DNA of 64,000 nt from positions 124,001 to 188,000 of the forward strand of contig OY970234.1 in NCBI GenBank assembly GCA_963714125.1, given 5' to 3'. This document shows, piece after piece, positions 8,415-16,383 of this stretch. Origin of the DNA: CAWCAW01 sp963714125 (GTDB lineage: Bacteria > Actinomycetota > Acidimicrobiia > Acidimicrobiales > UBA8190). The position numbers were made by a program, and so were the translations under genes. The first letter of the stretch is position 1. Each line of letters begins with the position of its first letter. The notes under the pieces were generated by a model. The model worked only from the letters and a program-made list of their open reading frames with translations, ran no database searches and had not been told where the DNA came from.

Positions 8415-8816
8415 GTGCCGACCGGCGAGGAACGAAGCCTGCTGTTGATCCTGGCTCGCCAACTCGCCTCGCACGTGGCCACGCCCATGTTCGTGGTGGA
8501 TGTCAGGGGTGTGCTGGCCTTCTACAACGAGGCCGCCGAGGCCATCTTGGGCCAAAGCTTCGCCTCCACGGGGCCGCTCGCTCCTGAGGTGTGGGGCGGG
8601 GAGATGTTCTCGCCCGAGGACATGGAAGGAAACCCCATCACCGTGACCTCCCTTCCCCTGGGCCGGACGCTGCGCGATCGTGTCCCCGCCCACGCCAGCT
8701 TCCGCATCACTGGTCTCGACGGGATCAAACACACCTTGCACGCCACGTCAGTCCCGCTGTTCGCCAAGGTCGACGATCTGGCCGGAGCGTTGGCGGTGTT
8801 CTGGGAGGACGCATGA
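8415..8816 (+). CDS. Small single-domain PAS protein
   Basis: A GTG start gives 133 residues. Almost the whole protein is one PAS fold: MFVVDVRGVLAFYNEAAEAI, a variable middle, and a C-terminal strand region ending in ALAVFWEDA. There is no kinase, cyclase or DNA-binding output domain, so it may act as a ligand sensor for a partner. Its stop overlaps the start of the metallo-beta-lactamase-fold hydrolase (ATGA), making that enzyme the most likely functional partner; this is inferred from coupling alone. Ligand unknown. Confidence 0.75.
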   Translation: MPTGEERSLLLILARQLASHVATPMFVVDVRGVLAFYNEAAEAILGQSFASTGPLAPEVWGGEMFSPEDMEGNPITVTSLPLGRTLRDRVPAHASFRITGLDGIKHTLHATSVPLFAKVDDLAGALAVFWEDA

Positions 8817-9730
8817 TCCTGCGATTCTGGGGCACTCGGGGATCGCTGGCGGCTCCGGGCCCGGCCACGGTTCGCTACGGCGGGAACACGTCGTGCGTGG
8901 AGATACGTACCGATGACGGCACGCTCGTCATCCTCGATGCCGGCTCGGGGATTCGGGACCTGGGCGACCAGTTGATGACCGAAAAGATCGGCCCCATCCA
9001 CATCGTGCTCAGCCATCTGCACCTCGACCACCTCCAAGGGTTGGCGTTCTTTGCGCCGTTTTGGCGACCCGACGTCGAGCTGCACATCTGGGGCCCGTCG
9101 TCGCCCAACCGCAGCCTGGCCGACCGGGTGGCTTCGTATGTGTCGCCACCGTTGTTTCCCGTACATCTGTCGGACGTGCCTTCTCGGCCGCAGTTCCATG
9201 ACGTTCCCAAGCGCCGCTGGAAGGTGGGCGACGCCGTCATCGCCGGCAGTCCGGTGTGCCATCAGGGTCCCACTGTCGGCGTTCGCGTCGAGGCCGACGG
9301 GGCGTCGGTGGCCTACATCCCCGACCATGAGCCCGCCCTCGGAGTGGACCTGACATCGCTCGAGCCGGACTGGATCTCCGGCTGTCACGTGGCCGCCGAC
9401 GTCGACGTCTTGCTTCACGACGCGCAGTACAGCGACGACGAGTACTCGGCGCGCGTGGGATGGGGGCACTCGAGCGTGGCGCACGCCGTGGACTTTGCCC
9501 ATGCGGCGCGGGCCCGCCAGTTGGTGCTGTTCCATCACGATCCGTCGCATTCCGACGCCATGCTCGAGGAACTGTGTGCCCAGGCCACGGCGCGCTGGGG
9601 CTCGGCCGGAGCACCACCCGTTTTAGCTGCCGAGGGGGACTCCATCACCCTCGACGGCGCTGGAATTGTGATGGAGGCGGCGGCCCGGCTCCCCCAGCGG
9701 CCACTGTCGATGACCTCAAAACCGCGGTAG
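8813..9730 (+). CDS. MBL-fold metallohydrolase (cAMP phosphodiesterase-II/RNase Z-like)
   Basis: This 305-residue protein starts at an ATG overlapping the PAS gene stop. It opens with MILRFWGTRGSLAAPGP and carries the zinc-binding motif SHLHLDHLQG. Further ligands are likely in CHQGPTVG, IPDHEP (about 170) and FHHDPSHSD (about 245). This is the MBL-fold subgroup with the HxHxDH pattern that includes class II cAMP phosphodiesterase-like and RNase Z-like enzymes; the substrate is not determined. Coupling to a PAS sensor suggests signalling, perhaps nucleotide hydrolysis. No signal peptide, so it is probably cytoplasmic. Confidence 0.8.
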   Translation: MILRFWGTRGSLAAPGPATVRYGGNTSCVEIRTDDGTLVILDAGSGIRDLGDQLMTEKIGPIHIVLSHLHLDHLQGLAFFAPFWRPDVELHIWGPSSPNRSLADRVASYVSPPLFPVHLSDVPSRPQFHDVPKRRWKVGDAVIAGSPVCHQGPTVGVRVEADGASVAYIPDHEPALGVDLTSLEPDWISGCHVAADVDVLLHDAQYSDDEYSARVGWGHSSVAHAVDFAHAARARQLVLFHHDPSHSDAMLEELCAQATARWGSAGAPPVLAAEGDSITLDGAGIVMEAAARLPQRPLSMTSKPR

Positions 9731-9777
9731 ATGGCATAGAGCAATTGGTGTGACGCCAACCGTAGGCGTGGCGCCAG

Positions 9778-9783
9778 TAGATT
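9778..9783 (+). promoter_or_regulatory. -10-like TAGATT before LCP gene
   Basis: TAGATT lies 6 nt before GTG 9790, the same spacing seen at other apparent leaderless starts in this window. Confidence 0.4.
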
Positions 9784-9789
9784 TTCCCC

Positions 9790-11469
9790 GTGCCCGACGC
9801 CCCGGCTGCCGAGTCGCGCACGACGCGCCAGGCTGACCGGCGAGCTCAGCGCAACCGTCGCCGCAAGCGGGTCGCCCTGTTCACCAGTGGCGGCCTTGTT
9901 CTTGTCGTCATCCTGATCATCGCCGCCGCTGCTGGTTTCCTGCTGTACGAGAACGGGCGCATTCACCGCATCCATGTGGCCAACATTGCCGGGAAAAAGG
10001 GCATCGGCGATCAGAAGGACGCCGAGAACATCCTCATGATCGGGTCGACGACGCGTTGCGGACTGACCCAACAGAATGCGGCCTACGGCTTATGCGACGA
10101 AGGGGTCACCGGCGTCAACAGCGATGTCGTCATGATCCTGCACCTCGACCCCGATCATCACCGCGCCGCCATCTTGTCGATCCCGCGCGACACCTTCGTC
10201 CCCAACGCGCATCCCGGAGGGGTCAACAAGATCGACGCCGCCCTCGGTGCGCCCGAAGGTCCCGGGCAGCTCATCGCGGCCATCACCGACGACTTCGGCA
10301 TCCCCATCCAGCACTACGTCGAGTTGAACTTCGACAGCTTTCAAGGGGTGGTCAACGCCTTGGGGGGGATCAAGATGTACTTCCCCATGCCCGTCTACGA
10401 CGAGCAGTCCAATCTGCACATCACCACGGTCGGATGCCAGGCGCTGACGGGCAAAGTGGCGTTGCAAGTGGTCCGGGCCCGCCATCTGCAGTACCAGCCT
10501 CCCGCCGACGTCGGGGTCCCCGATTACGACTGGCCCTATGACCCCCAGAGCGACCTGAGCCGGATTCGACGTGACCACGAGTTCCTGCGCGTGCTCGCTT
10601 CGGCGGTGGCCAAACGAGGACTGGGCAGCCCCGTCACCGATGGTGAGCTCATCAGCTCCTTGGCCGGGAACCTCGTCGTCGACCAAGGTTTCGGGGCCAC
10701 GACCATGGCCGACCTCGTCAGCGAGTTCCACAGCGTCCATCCGTACTCGGTGCCGCAGTACACGCTGCCGGTTTCCGAGGACAGCCAGACCTATTACTAC
10801 GGCGGCTACGGATACGGGGACGTGGTCTTCCCCGTCCAACCCGAGGACAGCCAGGTGGTGGCGGAGTTCCTGGGCTCCAAGTCCACCGAGGACGGCTCCG
10901 GCGGTGCACTGCCGGCGCCAGGGTCGTTCACCATGGCGGTGGAAAACGGCACCGGCCTCCCCGAACAAGGGGCCAAGACGGCGACGGCACTCGAAGCCCT
11001 CGGCTACGACGTGACGTCGGTGGGCAACACCGTGGCACCGGCCACGACGACGGAGGCCACGGTGTTGTATTCGAACCCCGACCAGCTCGATGACGCCTTG
11101 GCCGTGCAGTCCTCGCTATCGGGGCTGGCCGTGGTGGGTTACGACCCCGGTCTGACCCAGGCCTCTTCCTCGGCCGATACCACCGTCAGCACCATCGACG
11201 TGGGCTCTCCCCCCTCCCAAAGTGCCGATGTGGTCCTGGTGACCGGTTCGAACTTCTCGGTTGACGTGCCGGCTTCATCGTCGACGACATCGACTACTTC
11301 GACGCCCACCACTGTGTCCACCGGGGCTACGGGCACCACCGGCCAAACGGGAGCCGGCCCCTCAGCGCTGGCCGACAACCCGAATCTGGCCGCACCCTCG
11401 AGCTCGACCGAGAACCTCGAGCCCTGGGACCCCCGGTCCTGCACCGCCTCAGGCGGCGAGGGCCCCTGA
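9790..11469 (+). CDS. LytR-CpsA-Psr (LCP) family cell-wall glycopolymer ligase with LytR_C domain
   Basis: This 559-residue protein has a cytoplasmic basic N-terminus (RRAQRNRRRKR) and one membrane segment (about residues 34-56). The extracellular LCP domain (about 75-300) contains the pyrophosphate-lipid and metal-binding motif ILSIPRDTFV and conserved Arg residues (VVRARH, SRIRRDHEFLR). A LytR_C domain (about 375-465) follows, then a Ser/Thr-rich tail. LCP proteins transfer undecaprenyl-linked glycopolymers to peptidoglycan; in actinobacteria these include arabinogalactan-like chains. The 3' end overlaps the convergent thioredoxin gene by 21 bp. Monocistronic. Confidence 0.9.
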   Translation: MPDAPAAESRTTRQADRRAQRNRRRKRVALFTSGGLVLVVILIIAAAAGFLLYENGRIHRIHVANIAGKKGIGDQKDAENILMIGSTTRCGLTQQNAAYGLCDEGVTGVNSDVVMILHLDPDHHRAAILSIPRDTFVPNAHPGGVNKIDAALGAPEGPGQLIAAITDDFGIPIQHYVELNFDSFQGVVNALGGIKMYFPMPVYDEQSNLHITTVGCQALTGKVALQVVRARHLQYQPPADVGVPDYDWPYDPQSDLSRIRRDHEFLRVLASAVAKRGLGSPVTDGELISSLAGNLVVDQGFGATTMADLVSEFHSVHPYSVPQYTLPVSEDSQTYYYGGYGYGDVVFPVQPEDSQVVAEFLGSKSTEDGSGGALPAPGSFTMAVENGTGLPEQGAKTATALEALGYDVTSVGNTVAPATTTEATVLYSNPDQLDDALAVQSSLSGLAVVGYDPGLTQASSSADTTVSTIDVGSPPSQSADVVLVTGSNFSVDVPASSSTTSTTSTPTTVSTGATGTTGQTGAGPSALADNPNLAAPSSSTENLEPWDPRSCTASGGEGP

Positions 11470-12006
11470 CCGACTGCGCAACAGCACCGCCATCCAGCGT
11501 TGCAAGGTGGCCTTGGTGATGGGGCCGCGCACGGTAGCGACGATGTGCCCGGTGGCATTGATGAACACCGTGTCCGGAAGCCCCTCGAGGCGGTACTGGG
11601 CACCCACCTCGGTATAGAAGTCCTTGCCCACCGGAAAGGTCACCCCGCTGCGTCGGGCGAAAGCGAGACCGCTGGCGGCGGCGTCGTTGTCGTCGATACC
11701 GAGGAACACGATGGGCGCACGCGTCGCGCTTTCGTGATCGGCCACGGCGGCCACCACGGGCAGCTCGCTGTGACACGACGAGCACCACGAAGCAAAGAAC
11801 GTGAGCACCACCGGGGCGTGCGCTCCATCACCGACGACCGGCAGCGACACGGGAGGTCCCCCTCCAAGTCGTGGCACCGAGAACGAGGGTGCGGGTGCGG
11901 TTGAGGTGGCGCCCGGGCTGGTGAAGGTAAGGGCCAGAACCAGCACGGCGGCGGCGACGACGACGACGCCCACTCCCAGCCCGATCGACCGCCAGGGGCG
12001 AGGCAC
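11449..12006 (-). CDS. TlpA/ResA-like membrane-anchored thioredoxin
   Basis: This 185-residue protein has an N-terminal membrane anchor or signal segment (about residues 8-29) and a thioredoxin domain. The active site is FFASWCSSCHSELP (CxxC), and the cis-Pro region is GLPDTVFIN. This is the ResA/TlpA/CcmG type, an extracytoplasmic reductant that keeps cytochrome c heme-binding cysteines or the cytochrome oxidase CuA site reduced. It lies 23 bp downstream of ctaB in the same direction, which fits a role in cytochrome oxidase assembly. Confidence 0.85.
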   Translation of the reverse strand: MPRPWRSIGLGVGVVVVAAAVLVLALTFTSPGATSTAPAPSFSVPRLGGGPPVSLPVVGDGAHAPVVLTFFASWCSSCHSELPVVAAVADHESATRAPIVFLGIDDNDAAASGLAFARRSGVTFPVGKDFYTEVGAQYRLEGLPDTVFINATGHIVATVRGPITKATLQRWMAVLLRSRSGALAA

Positions 12007-12029
12007 CGGTCTGGGGCCGTCCGCCTCAG

Positions 12030-12920
12030 TCAGCGGAATCGGACGAGAACGTCGCCGGCCATGGCGACGAACAGCAGCGTCAGGTACGTGATGGAGTACC
12101 GAAACAACGCCATGGCGGCTTCAGGAGTCCTCTGTCTGCCGAGGCGCAGCGCGTAGAAGAGAAAGCCCACCCCGAGAATGATGGCGGCCGCCACGTAGAT
12201 CGCTCCCATGTGCCCTACCGCCGCGAACACCAACGTCAGCGCGACGAGCAACACGGTATAGAGGAGTATCAGGCGAGCGGTGCGGGCGAAGGTGGCCACC
12301 ACCGGCATCATGGGGACATTGGCGGCCTTGTAGTCGTCACGGTATTTGATGGCGAGCGCCCAGAAGTGCGGGGGCGTCCAGATGAAGATGATGGCGAAGA
12401 GAACGACCGGGGCCCACCCGAGCCGGTCGGTGACCGCGGCCCAGCCCACCAGCACGGGCACCGCACCGGCGGCGCCACCGATCACGATGTTCTGCGCCGA
12501 GGTGCGCTTCAGCCACATCGAGTACACGAAGACGTAGAAGGCGGTGGCCGACAGGGCCAGCACGGCCGAGAGCAGGTTGACGAACTGGGCCAGCTCGGCG
12601 AAGGCCGCCGCTTCGAGGGCCAGGGCGAAGACGAGGGCCGCGGCCGGGGTGACCTCGCCGGTAACGAGGGGACGGTTCTGGGTGCGGGCCATGACCGTGT
12701 CGATGTCGCGGTCGATGACCATGTTGATGGCATTGGCCCCGCCCGCGGCCAGCGCCCCGCCCGCCAAGGTGGCCACCATCAGCCCGAGCGACGGCACCCC
12801 GCGCCGGGCCACCACCATGGTCGGCAGGGTGGTCACCAGCAACAGCTCGATGATGCGCGGCTTGGTGAGCGCCACGTAGCTGCGGACGCGACTGGTCCTC
12901 AGGTTCGGGGACGTGGCCAT
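12030..12920 (-). CDS. ctaB: Protoheme IX farnesyltransferase (heme O synthase)
   Basis: This 296-residue UbiA-superfamily membrane prenyltransferase converts heme B to heme O by adding a farnesyl group. The Asp-rich motif DRDIDTVMARTQNRPL is near residue 70, and about eight or nine membrane segments follow, including the second conserved loop around FIWTPPHFWALAIKYRDDY. It is divergent from the heme A synthase gene, and the pair shares a 102-bp promoter region. Start ATG 12920 is preceded by TAGGCT with a 6-nt spacer, so the transcript may be leaderless. Confidence 0.95.
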   Translation of the reverse strand: MATSPNLRTSRVRSYVALTKPRIIELLLVTTLPTMVVARRGVPSLGLMVATLAGGALAAGGANAINMVIDRDIDTVMARTQNRPLVTGEVTPAAALVFALALEAAAFAELAQFVNLLSAVLALSATAFYVFVYSMWLKRTSAQNIVIGGAAGAVPVLVGWAAVTDRLGWAPVVLFAIIFIWTPPHFWALAIKYRDDYKAANVPMMPVVATFARTARLILLYTVLLVALTLVFAAVGHMGAIYVAAAIILGVGFLFYALRLGRQRTPEAAMALFRYSITYLTLLFVAMAGDVLVRFR

Positions 12921-12926
12921 GGCGCG

Positions 12927-12932
12927 AGCCTA
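12927..12932 (-). promoter_or_regulatory. -10-like TAGGCT before ctaB
   Basis: On the minus strand TAGGCT is followed by CGCGCC and the ctaB ATG, a 6-nt spacing that suggests leaderless transcription. Confidence 0.45.
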
Positions 12933-13022
12933 CGGCGCCGCCTGGAAGACCGACAATGCAGGAACAAGCCCCCTGCTCATCGACGGGAGCCCTGGCGCAC
13001 TCGCCAGTACCATGGCACCTCG

Positions 13023-13958
13023 GTGCGCCCTCTCCACATCTCCGCCGGCGCCTTTCTCCGCCTCTGCCAGATCACCCTGGGACTGGTGGCGCTCAACCTC
13101 GTCACCGGGGCCGCCGTGCGCCTCACGGATTCCGGCCTGGGGTGCCCGGACTGGCCTACGTGCTCACGCACCAGCATCACCCCGGCCCTGTCGCTGCACC
13201 CGCTGGTGGAGTTCGGCAACCGCATGGTCGTGGTGGTGGTGTGCGCGGCCGCCATCATCACCGCCCTGGCCGCCCTCCGACGAGCCCCCCGGCGACCGGA
13301 CCTGGTCTGGCTCTCGAGCGGGCTGGTGGCCGGCATCGTGGGAGAGGCCGTGTTGGGAGCGGTGGTCGTCTACTCCAAGCTCAATCCTTACGCGGTGATG
13401 TGCCACTTCATGGTGGGCATCGTGTTGTTGACCGACGCCATCGTCCTGGCGCTGCGCGCCGGACGGGGGCGCGGTCCGGGAACCCTCGAGGTGTCGCCGC
13501 GCCAGCGGGTCATGGGGCGCGTGATGATCGGCGTGCTTGCCCTGGCCATCATGGCGGGAACGGCCACCACCGGGGCCGGGCCCCATGCGGGAGGGCCGGG
13601 GGCCAAGCGCCTGCCGATAGCCCTGTCGGATATGGCGCGCGTCCACTCCTCGATCGTGATCGTGCTGGCCGTGCTCACCTTGGTCCTGCTGTGGTCGTTG
13701 CACCGAAGCGGGGCGCCGGTGGCCGTACAAGAACGGGGCCGCCTTCTTCTGGTGGCCATGGTGGGGCAGGGAGTCATCGGCTACACGCAATACGTGAGCC
13801 ACCTTCCCGCTTTTTTGGTGGGCGTGCACGTGTTCGGGGCCATCGTGGTGTGGACGACCATGGTGTGGTTCTACGACGGCCTGTGTCACCACCGGGCCGA
13901 GTTGGCACCTGTCGGCGTGGTGCCGCCCTCCCAGCCGGCGACGGTGGGCACTCCGTGA
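13023..13958 (+). CDS. ctaA: Heme A synthase (COX15/CtaA family)
   Basis: GTG 13023 gives 311 residues; the frame is open much further upstream, but that stretch is antisense to ctaB. About eight membrane segments carry conserved His residues in LHPLVEFGNR, CHFMVGI, MARVHSSIV and GVHVFGAIVVWT, which bind heme. A Cys pair (GCPDWPTC) in the first external loop is typical of the family. The enzyme oxidises the C8 methyl of heme O to give heme A for aa3-type cytochrome oxidase. The stop overlaps the clpS start (GTGA). Confidence 0.92.
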   Translation: MRPLHISAGAFLRLCQITLGLVALNLVTGAAVRLTDSGLGCPDWPTCSRTSITPALSLHPLVEFGNRMVVVVVCAAAIITALAALRRAPRRPDLVWLSSGLVAGIVGEAVLGAVVVYSKLNPYAVMCHFMVGIVLLTDAIVLALRAGRGRGPGTLEVSPRQRVMGRVMIGVLALAIMAGTATTGAGPHAGGPGAKRLPIALSDMARVHSSIVIVLAVLTLVLLWSLHRSGAPVAVQERGRLLLVAMVGQGVIGYTQYVSHLPAFLVGVHVFGAIVVWTTMVWFYDGLCHHRAELAPVGVVPPSQPATVGTP

Positions 13959-14254
13959 GCGGACCCATGGCCCAGCCCGTTGAAGTCGACCTGCCGAGCA
14001 GCGGTGAGGACGTCACCGCCGATCGACCCTGGCTCGTCATCGTGTGGAACGACCCCATCAACTTGATGTCCTACGTCACCTACGTGTTCCAGAAACTCTT
14101 CGGCTACAGCCGGGACAAGGCCACCAAGTTGATGCTCGACGTGCATCACAAGGGTCGGGCCGTGGTGTCTTCGGGGCCACGCGAGCGGGCCGAACTCGAC
14201 GTGTTCCGCCTCCACGAATACGGGCTGTGGGCCACCATGGAACGGTCGCAGTGA
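13955..14254 (+). CDS. clpS: ATP-dependent Clp protease adaptor ClpS
   Basis: GTG 13955 gives 99 residues; an in-frame ATG at 13967 is equally possible. The sequence shows the ClpS core: VIVWNDPINLMSYVTYVF for N-degron binding, then KATKLMLDVHHKGRAVV and RAELDVFRLHEYGLWATME. ClpS delivers N-end-rule substrates to ClpAP/ClpCP. It is followed at once by a DUF2017 gene, the usual actinobacterial neighbour. Overlap with the upstream ctaA stop suggests coupled translation. Confidence 0.93.
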   Translation: MSGPMAQPVEVDLPSSGEDVTADRPWLVIVWNDPINLMSYVTYVFQKLFGYSRDKATKLMLDVHHKGRAVVSSGPRERAELDVFRLHEYGLWATMERSQ

Positions 14255-14261
14255 CGCCGCC

Positions 14262-14771
14262 GTGAGCGTCCGGAGCCGCTTCCGACGCGACCGCCACGGG
14301 CGCTACCGGCCGGGCTTGAGCGAGGTCGAGCAGGAGCTGCTGCGCGCCCTGCCGGGTCAGGCCCAGGAGCTTCTCGAGCACGACGACCCCACCGTGGCAC
14401 GCGTGTTCCCCGTTGCCTACCCCGGCGATGCCCAGGCGGAATCGGACTATCGAGAAATGATGGGGAGCGGACTGTTGCGCCGCCATCAGCTGTCGCTCGA
14501 CACGCTGGCCCAGACCGCCGGAGCCGAGAGCATCGGCGAGGACGAGCTGCACGAATGGCTCGACGCCCTGGAGGTCTTGCGTCTGGTGCTCGGCACCCAG
14601 CTCGACGTGTCCGAAGACATGACCGAGATCAACGCCGATGCCTATGCCGATGATGCTGAGGCCCAGCAGTACTTCGTTTATGGCTATCTCAGCATGTTGC
14701 AAGGAGAGATCATCGACACACTGGCGCAGGCGTTGCCGGCGCGTGGGACGCGCGGAGATGAGGACACGTGA
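14262..14771 (+). CDS. DUF2017 family protein
   Basis: This 169-residue protein is predicted to be mostly helical. It includes LLEHDDPTVARVFPVAYPGD and the acidic DAQAESDYREMMGSGLLRRH region, the hallmarks of DUF2017. The family is encoded next to clpS across Actinobacteria, which suggests a link to Clp proteolysis, but no biochemical function is established. GTG 14262 starts 7 nt after clpS. Its stop overlaps the next gene's GTG (GTGA), so a three- or four-gene transcript is likely. Confidence 0.85.
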   Translation: MSVRSRFRRDRHGRYRPGLSEVEQELLRALPGQAQELLEHDDPTVARVFPVAYPGDAQAESDYREMMGSGLLRRHQLSLDTLAQTAGAESIGEDELHEWLDALEVLRLVLGTQLDVSEDMTEINADAYADDAEAQQYFVYGYLSMLQGEIIDTLAQALPARGTRGDEDT

Positions 14772-15556
14772 CGCTTCCCCGCCTGCTCACCATCATGGGG
14801 TCGGGCGAGACAGCGCCCACCATGGCGAAGGTGCACCGGCTCGTGGTGGAGCGACTCGGGCCCGAGCACGCCCATGGGTTGCTGCTGGACACGCCCTTCG
14901 GGTTCCAGACCAACGCCGATGACATCGCGGCGCGAGCCGTCACCTATTTCCACGACAGCGTGGGGACATCGTTAGAGGTCGCTGGGCTGCGCTCGGCTGC
15001 CGATCTGGAGGGGCCCGGCGGCGACAGCATCGTGGCCCGGTTGGCGGCAGCCCCTTTCGTCTTCTCGGGACCGGGGAGCCCCACCTATGCGCTGCGTCAA
15101 TGGCGCGACACGTTGGTGCCCGCGGTTCTGGCCGAAAAACTTGCTCTCGGTGGGGCCGTGACCTTTGCTTCGGCGGCGGCCATCGCCCTCGGCACCGCCG
15201 CCGTACCGGTGTACGAGGTGTACAAGGTCGGTGACGATCCCCACTGGCTGGGAGGGCTTGATCTGTTGGGTCCGCTTGGTCTCAACGTTGCTGTCATTCC
15301 TCACTATGACAACGCCGAGGGCGGCACCCACGACACTCGGTTTGCGTACCTCGGGGAGGAGCGCCTCGCCTTTCTCGAAAGTGAGCTCCCCGAAGGTGCC
15401 TTTGTTCTCGGCGTCGACGAACACACCGGGCTCGTTGTCGACCTCGATACCCGCACGGCGCAGGTGCTCGGGCGCGGCGGCGTGACCGTCAGGGCGCGCG
15501 GCCGCTCGAGCGCGCATCGAGACCGGAGACACGGTGACGGTGTCGTCTCTGACTGA
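14768..15556 (+). CDS. Class I glutamine-amidotransferase-like/peptidase S51-like protein
   Basis: This 262-residue protein begins TLPRLLTIMGSGETAPTM. It contains a nucleophile-elbow-like ASAAAIALG segment (about residues 135-143), the FSGPGSPTYALRQW motif (about 98) and a conserved IPHYDNAEGGTHDTR segment (about 178-192). Fold and motif order resemble peptidase S51/cyanophycinase-like members of the class I amidotransferase superfamily. The last about 25 residues are low-complexity and overlap the next gene by 23 bp. That gene resembles the C-terminal domain of cysteinyl-tRNA synthetase. Substrate unknown. Confidence 0.7.
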   Translation: MTLPRLLTIMGSGETAPTMAKVHRLVVERLGPEHAHGLLLDTPFGFQTNADDIAARAVTYFHDSVGTSLEVAGLRSAADLEGPGGDSIVARLAAAPFVFSGPGSPTYALRQWRDTLVPAVLAEKLALGGAVTFASAAAIALGTAAVPVYEVYKVGDDPHWLGGLDLLGPLGLNVAVIPHYDNAEGGTHDTRFAYLGEERLAFLESELPEGAFVLGVDEHTGLVVDLDTRTAQVLGRGGVTVRARGRSSAHRDRRHGDGVVSD

Positions 15557-16115
15557 TCTGGCCGCAGAGCTGGCGTCAGGCGCCGGCGGGACGGGAGTCG
15601 GCGCACGGCCGTCCACCCGAGGCGCGGCGGGTCCCGATGGCGACAAGACCGATGGCGCGGCGTTCATGGCGGAGGCGGTGGTCATGCCGCTGCTCGAAGC
15701 CATCCGGGCCCGTGAAGCCGACTTCGCGGCAGCTCGTCGGCGCGGGGATGCCACCGCCATGGTGGAGGCGACCCTCGCTCTCGATGACGAGCTGTGGTCG
15801 TGGCGGGCGGACACGTTGCAGTCTGACGAGTTCGACCGGGGCCGAGCCAGCGTCCGAGCCATGGTGGGGGAACTGGGACGCCTCGCCCAACAAGCCATGC
15901 GCGACCCATCTGAGGCGGTGGGCCCGTTTGTGGAGCTCTCGCTGTCTTTACGCGAGAGCGCTCGATCCGATGGCCGTTTCGCTGACGCCGATGCCATCCG
16001 GGACAGGCTCAACGCCCTCGGCGTCGAGGTACGCGACGGCACCGGAAGCTCGTCGTGGGAACTCACGGATCAAGCTGACCGTCCAGCGGGAGCTGGTAAT
16101 CTGCCTCCGCCCTGA
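15534..16115 (+). CDS. Free-standing CysS C-terminal-like domain protein
   Basis: GTG 15534 gives 193 residues and overlaps the preceding gene. The N-terminal 45 residues are Gly/Ala-rich. A helical middle part (about 50-130) follows, then a segment matching the tail of cysteinyl-tRNA synthetases: LRESARSDGRFADADAIRDR, LNALGVEVRDG and a terminal SSSWEL. The tRNA synthetase catalytic domain is absent. In the related CysS/YqeB C-terminal family the domain can stand apart from the synthetase. Here it may bind RNA or modulate the amidotransferase-like partner; that is inference from the overlapping gene pair. Confidence 0.65.
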   Translation: MTVSSLTDLAAELASGAGGTGVGARPSTRGAAGPDGDKTDGAAFMAEAVVMPLLEAIRAREADFAAARRRGDATAMVEATLALDDELWSWRADTLQSDEFDRGRASVRAMVGELGRLAQQAMRDPSEAVGPFVELSLSLRESARSDGRFADADAIRDRLNALGVEVRDGTGSSSWELTDQADRPAGAGNLPPP

Positions 16116-16122
16116 TGGCCGA

Positions 16123-16195
16123 GCCCCCATCGTCTAGCGGCCGAGGACGCCGCCCTTTCAAGGCGGTAACACGGGTTCGAATCCCGTTGGGGGTG
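16123..16195 (+). tRNA. tRNA-Glu (anticodon TTC)
   Basis: The 73-nt cloverleaf has acceptor GCCCCCA pairing with TGGGGGT (terminal G-U pair), anticodon stem CCGCC/GGCGG with loop CTTTCAA (anticodon TTC), and T-arm ACGGG-TTCGAAT-CCCGT. CCA is not encoded. The last part of the gene (16184-16200) is duplicated at 19111-19127, beyond the insertion sequences, so this gene appears to have served as an integration site. Confidence 0.96.
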
Positions 16196-16200
16196 CTTTT
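16184..16200 (+). repeat. 17-bp direct repeat, left copy (tRNA-Glu 3' end; candidate attL)
   Basis: CCGTTGGGGGTGCTTTT spans the tRNA-Glu T-arm/acceptor end and the adjacent four Ts. An exact second copy is at 19111-19127. Confidence 0.7.
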
Positions 16201-16332
16201 GTGATGTCTCAGGACATTGTAGAGCAGGACTTTTGTCTCAGGGGATTCGCTGGTAGTCCTTGGTTGGATCAAGGACGAGGCGCGGCGGTCTCCTATGTCT
16301 TGACACATACCTCAGGCCGGCGGTCTCCTATG
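16201..16332. other. Non-coding relic DNA between tRNA-Glu and the IS3 element
   Basis: No gene is seen. The stretch has a 7-bp-stem perfect inverted repeat (GTCCTTG...CAAGGAC, 16256-16276), two near-copies of a TGTCTCAGG motif (16205-16213 and 16234-16242), and a 16-bp direct repeat (CGGCGGTCTCCTATGT) at 16283-16298 and 16318-16333. It looks like the end of another, decayed mobile element. Confidence 0.5.
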
Positions 16333-16383
16333 TGAATCACCCTGGGAATTGTGGAGACTCCATCGCTTGGAAAGGATGGAGAA

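Noticed and set aside
11139..11603. Minus-strand frames within the LCP gene 3' end
   Set aside because: They are shadows; only the thioredoxin frame (11449-12006) shows a domain and sensible start.
12210..13022. Long open frame upstream of ctaA on the plus strand, fused in frame
   Set aside because: It is antisense to ctaB and has low-complexity His/Arg/Gly content; ctaA homology begins only after GTG 13023.
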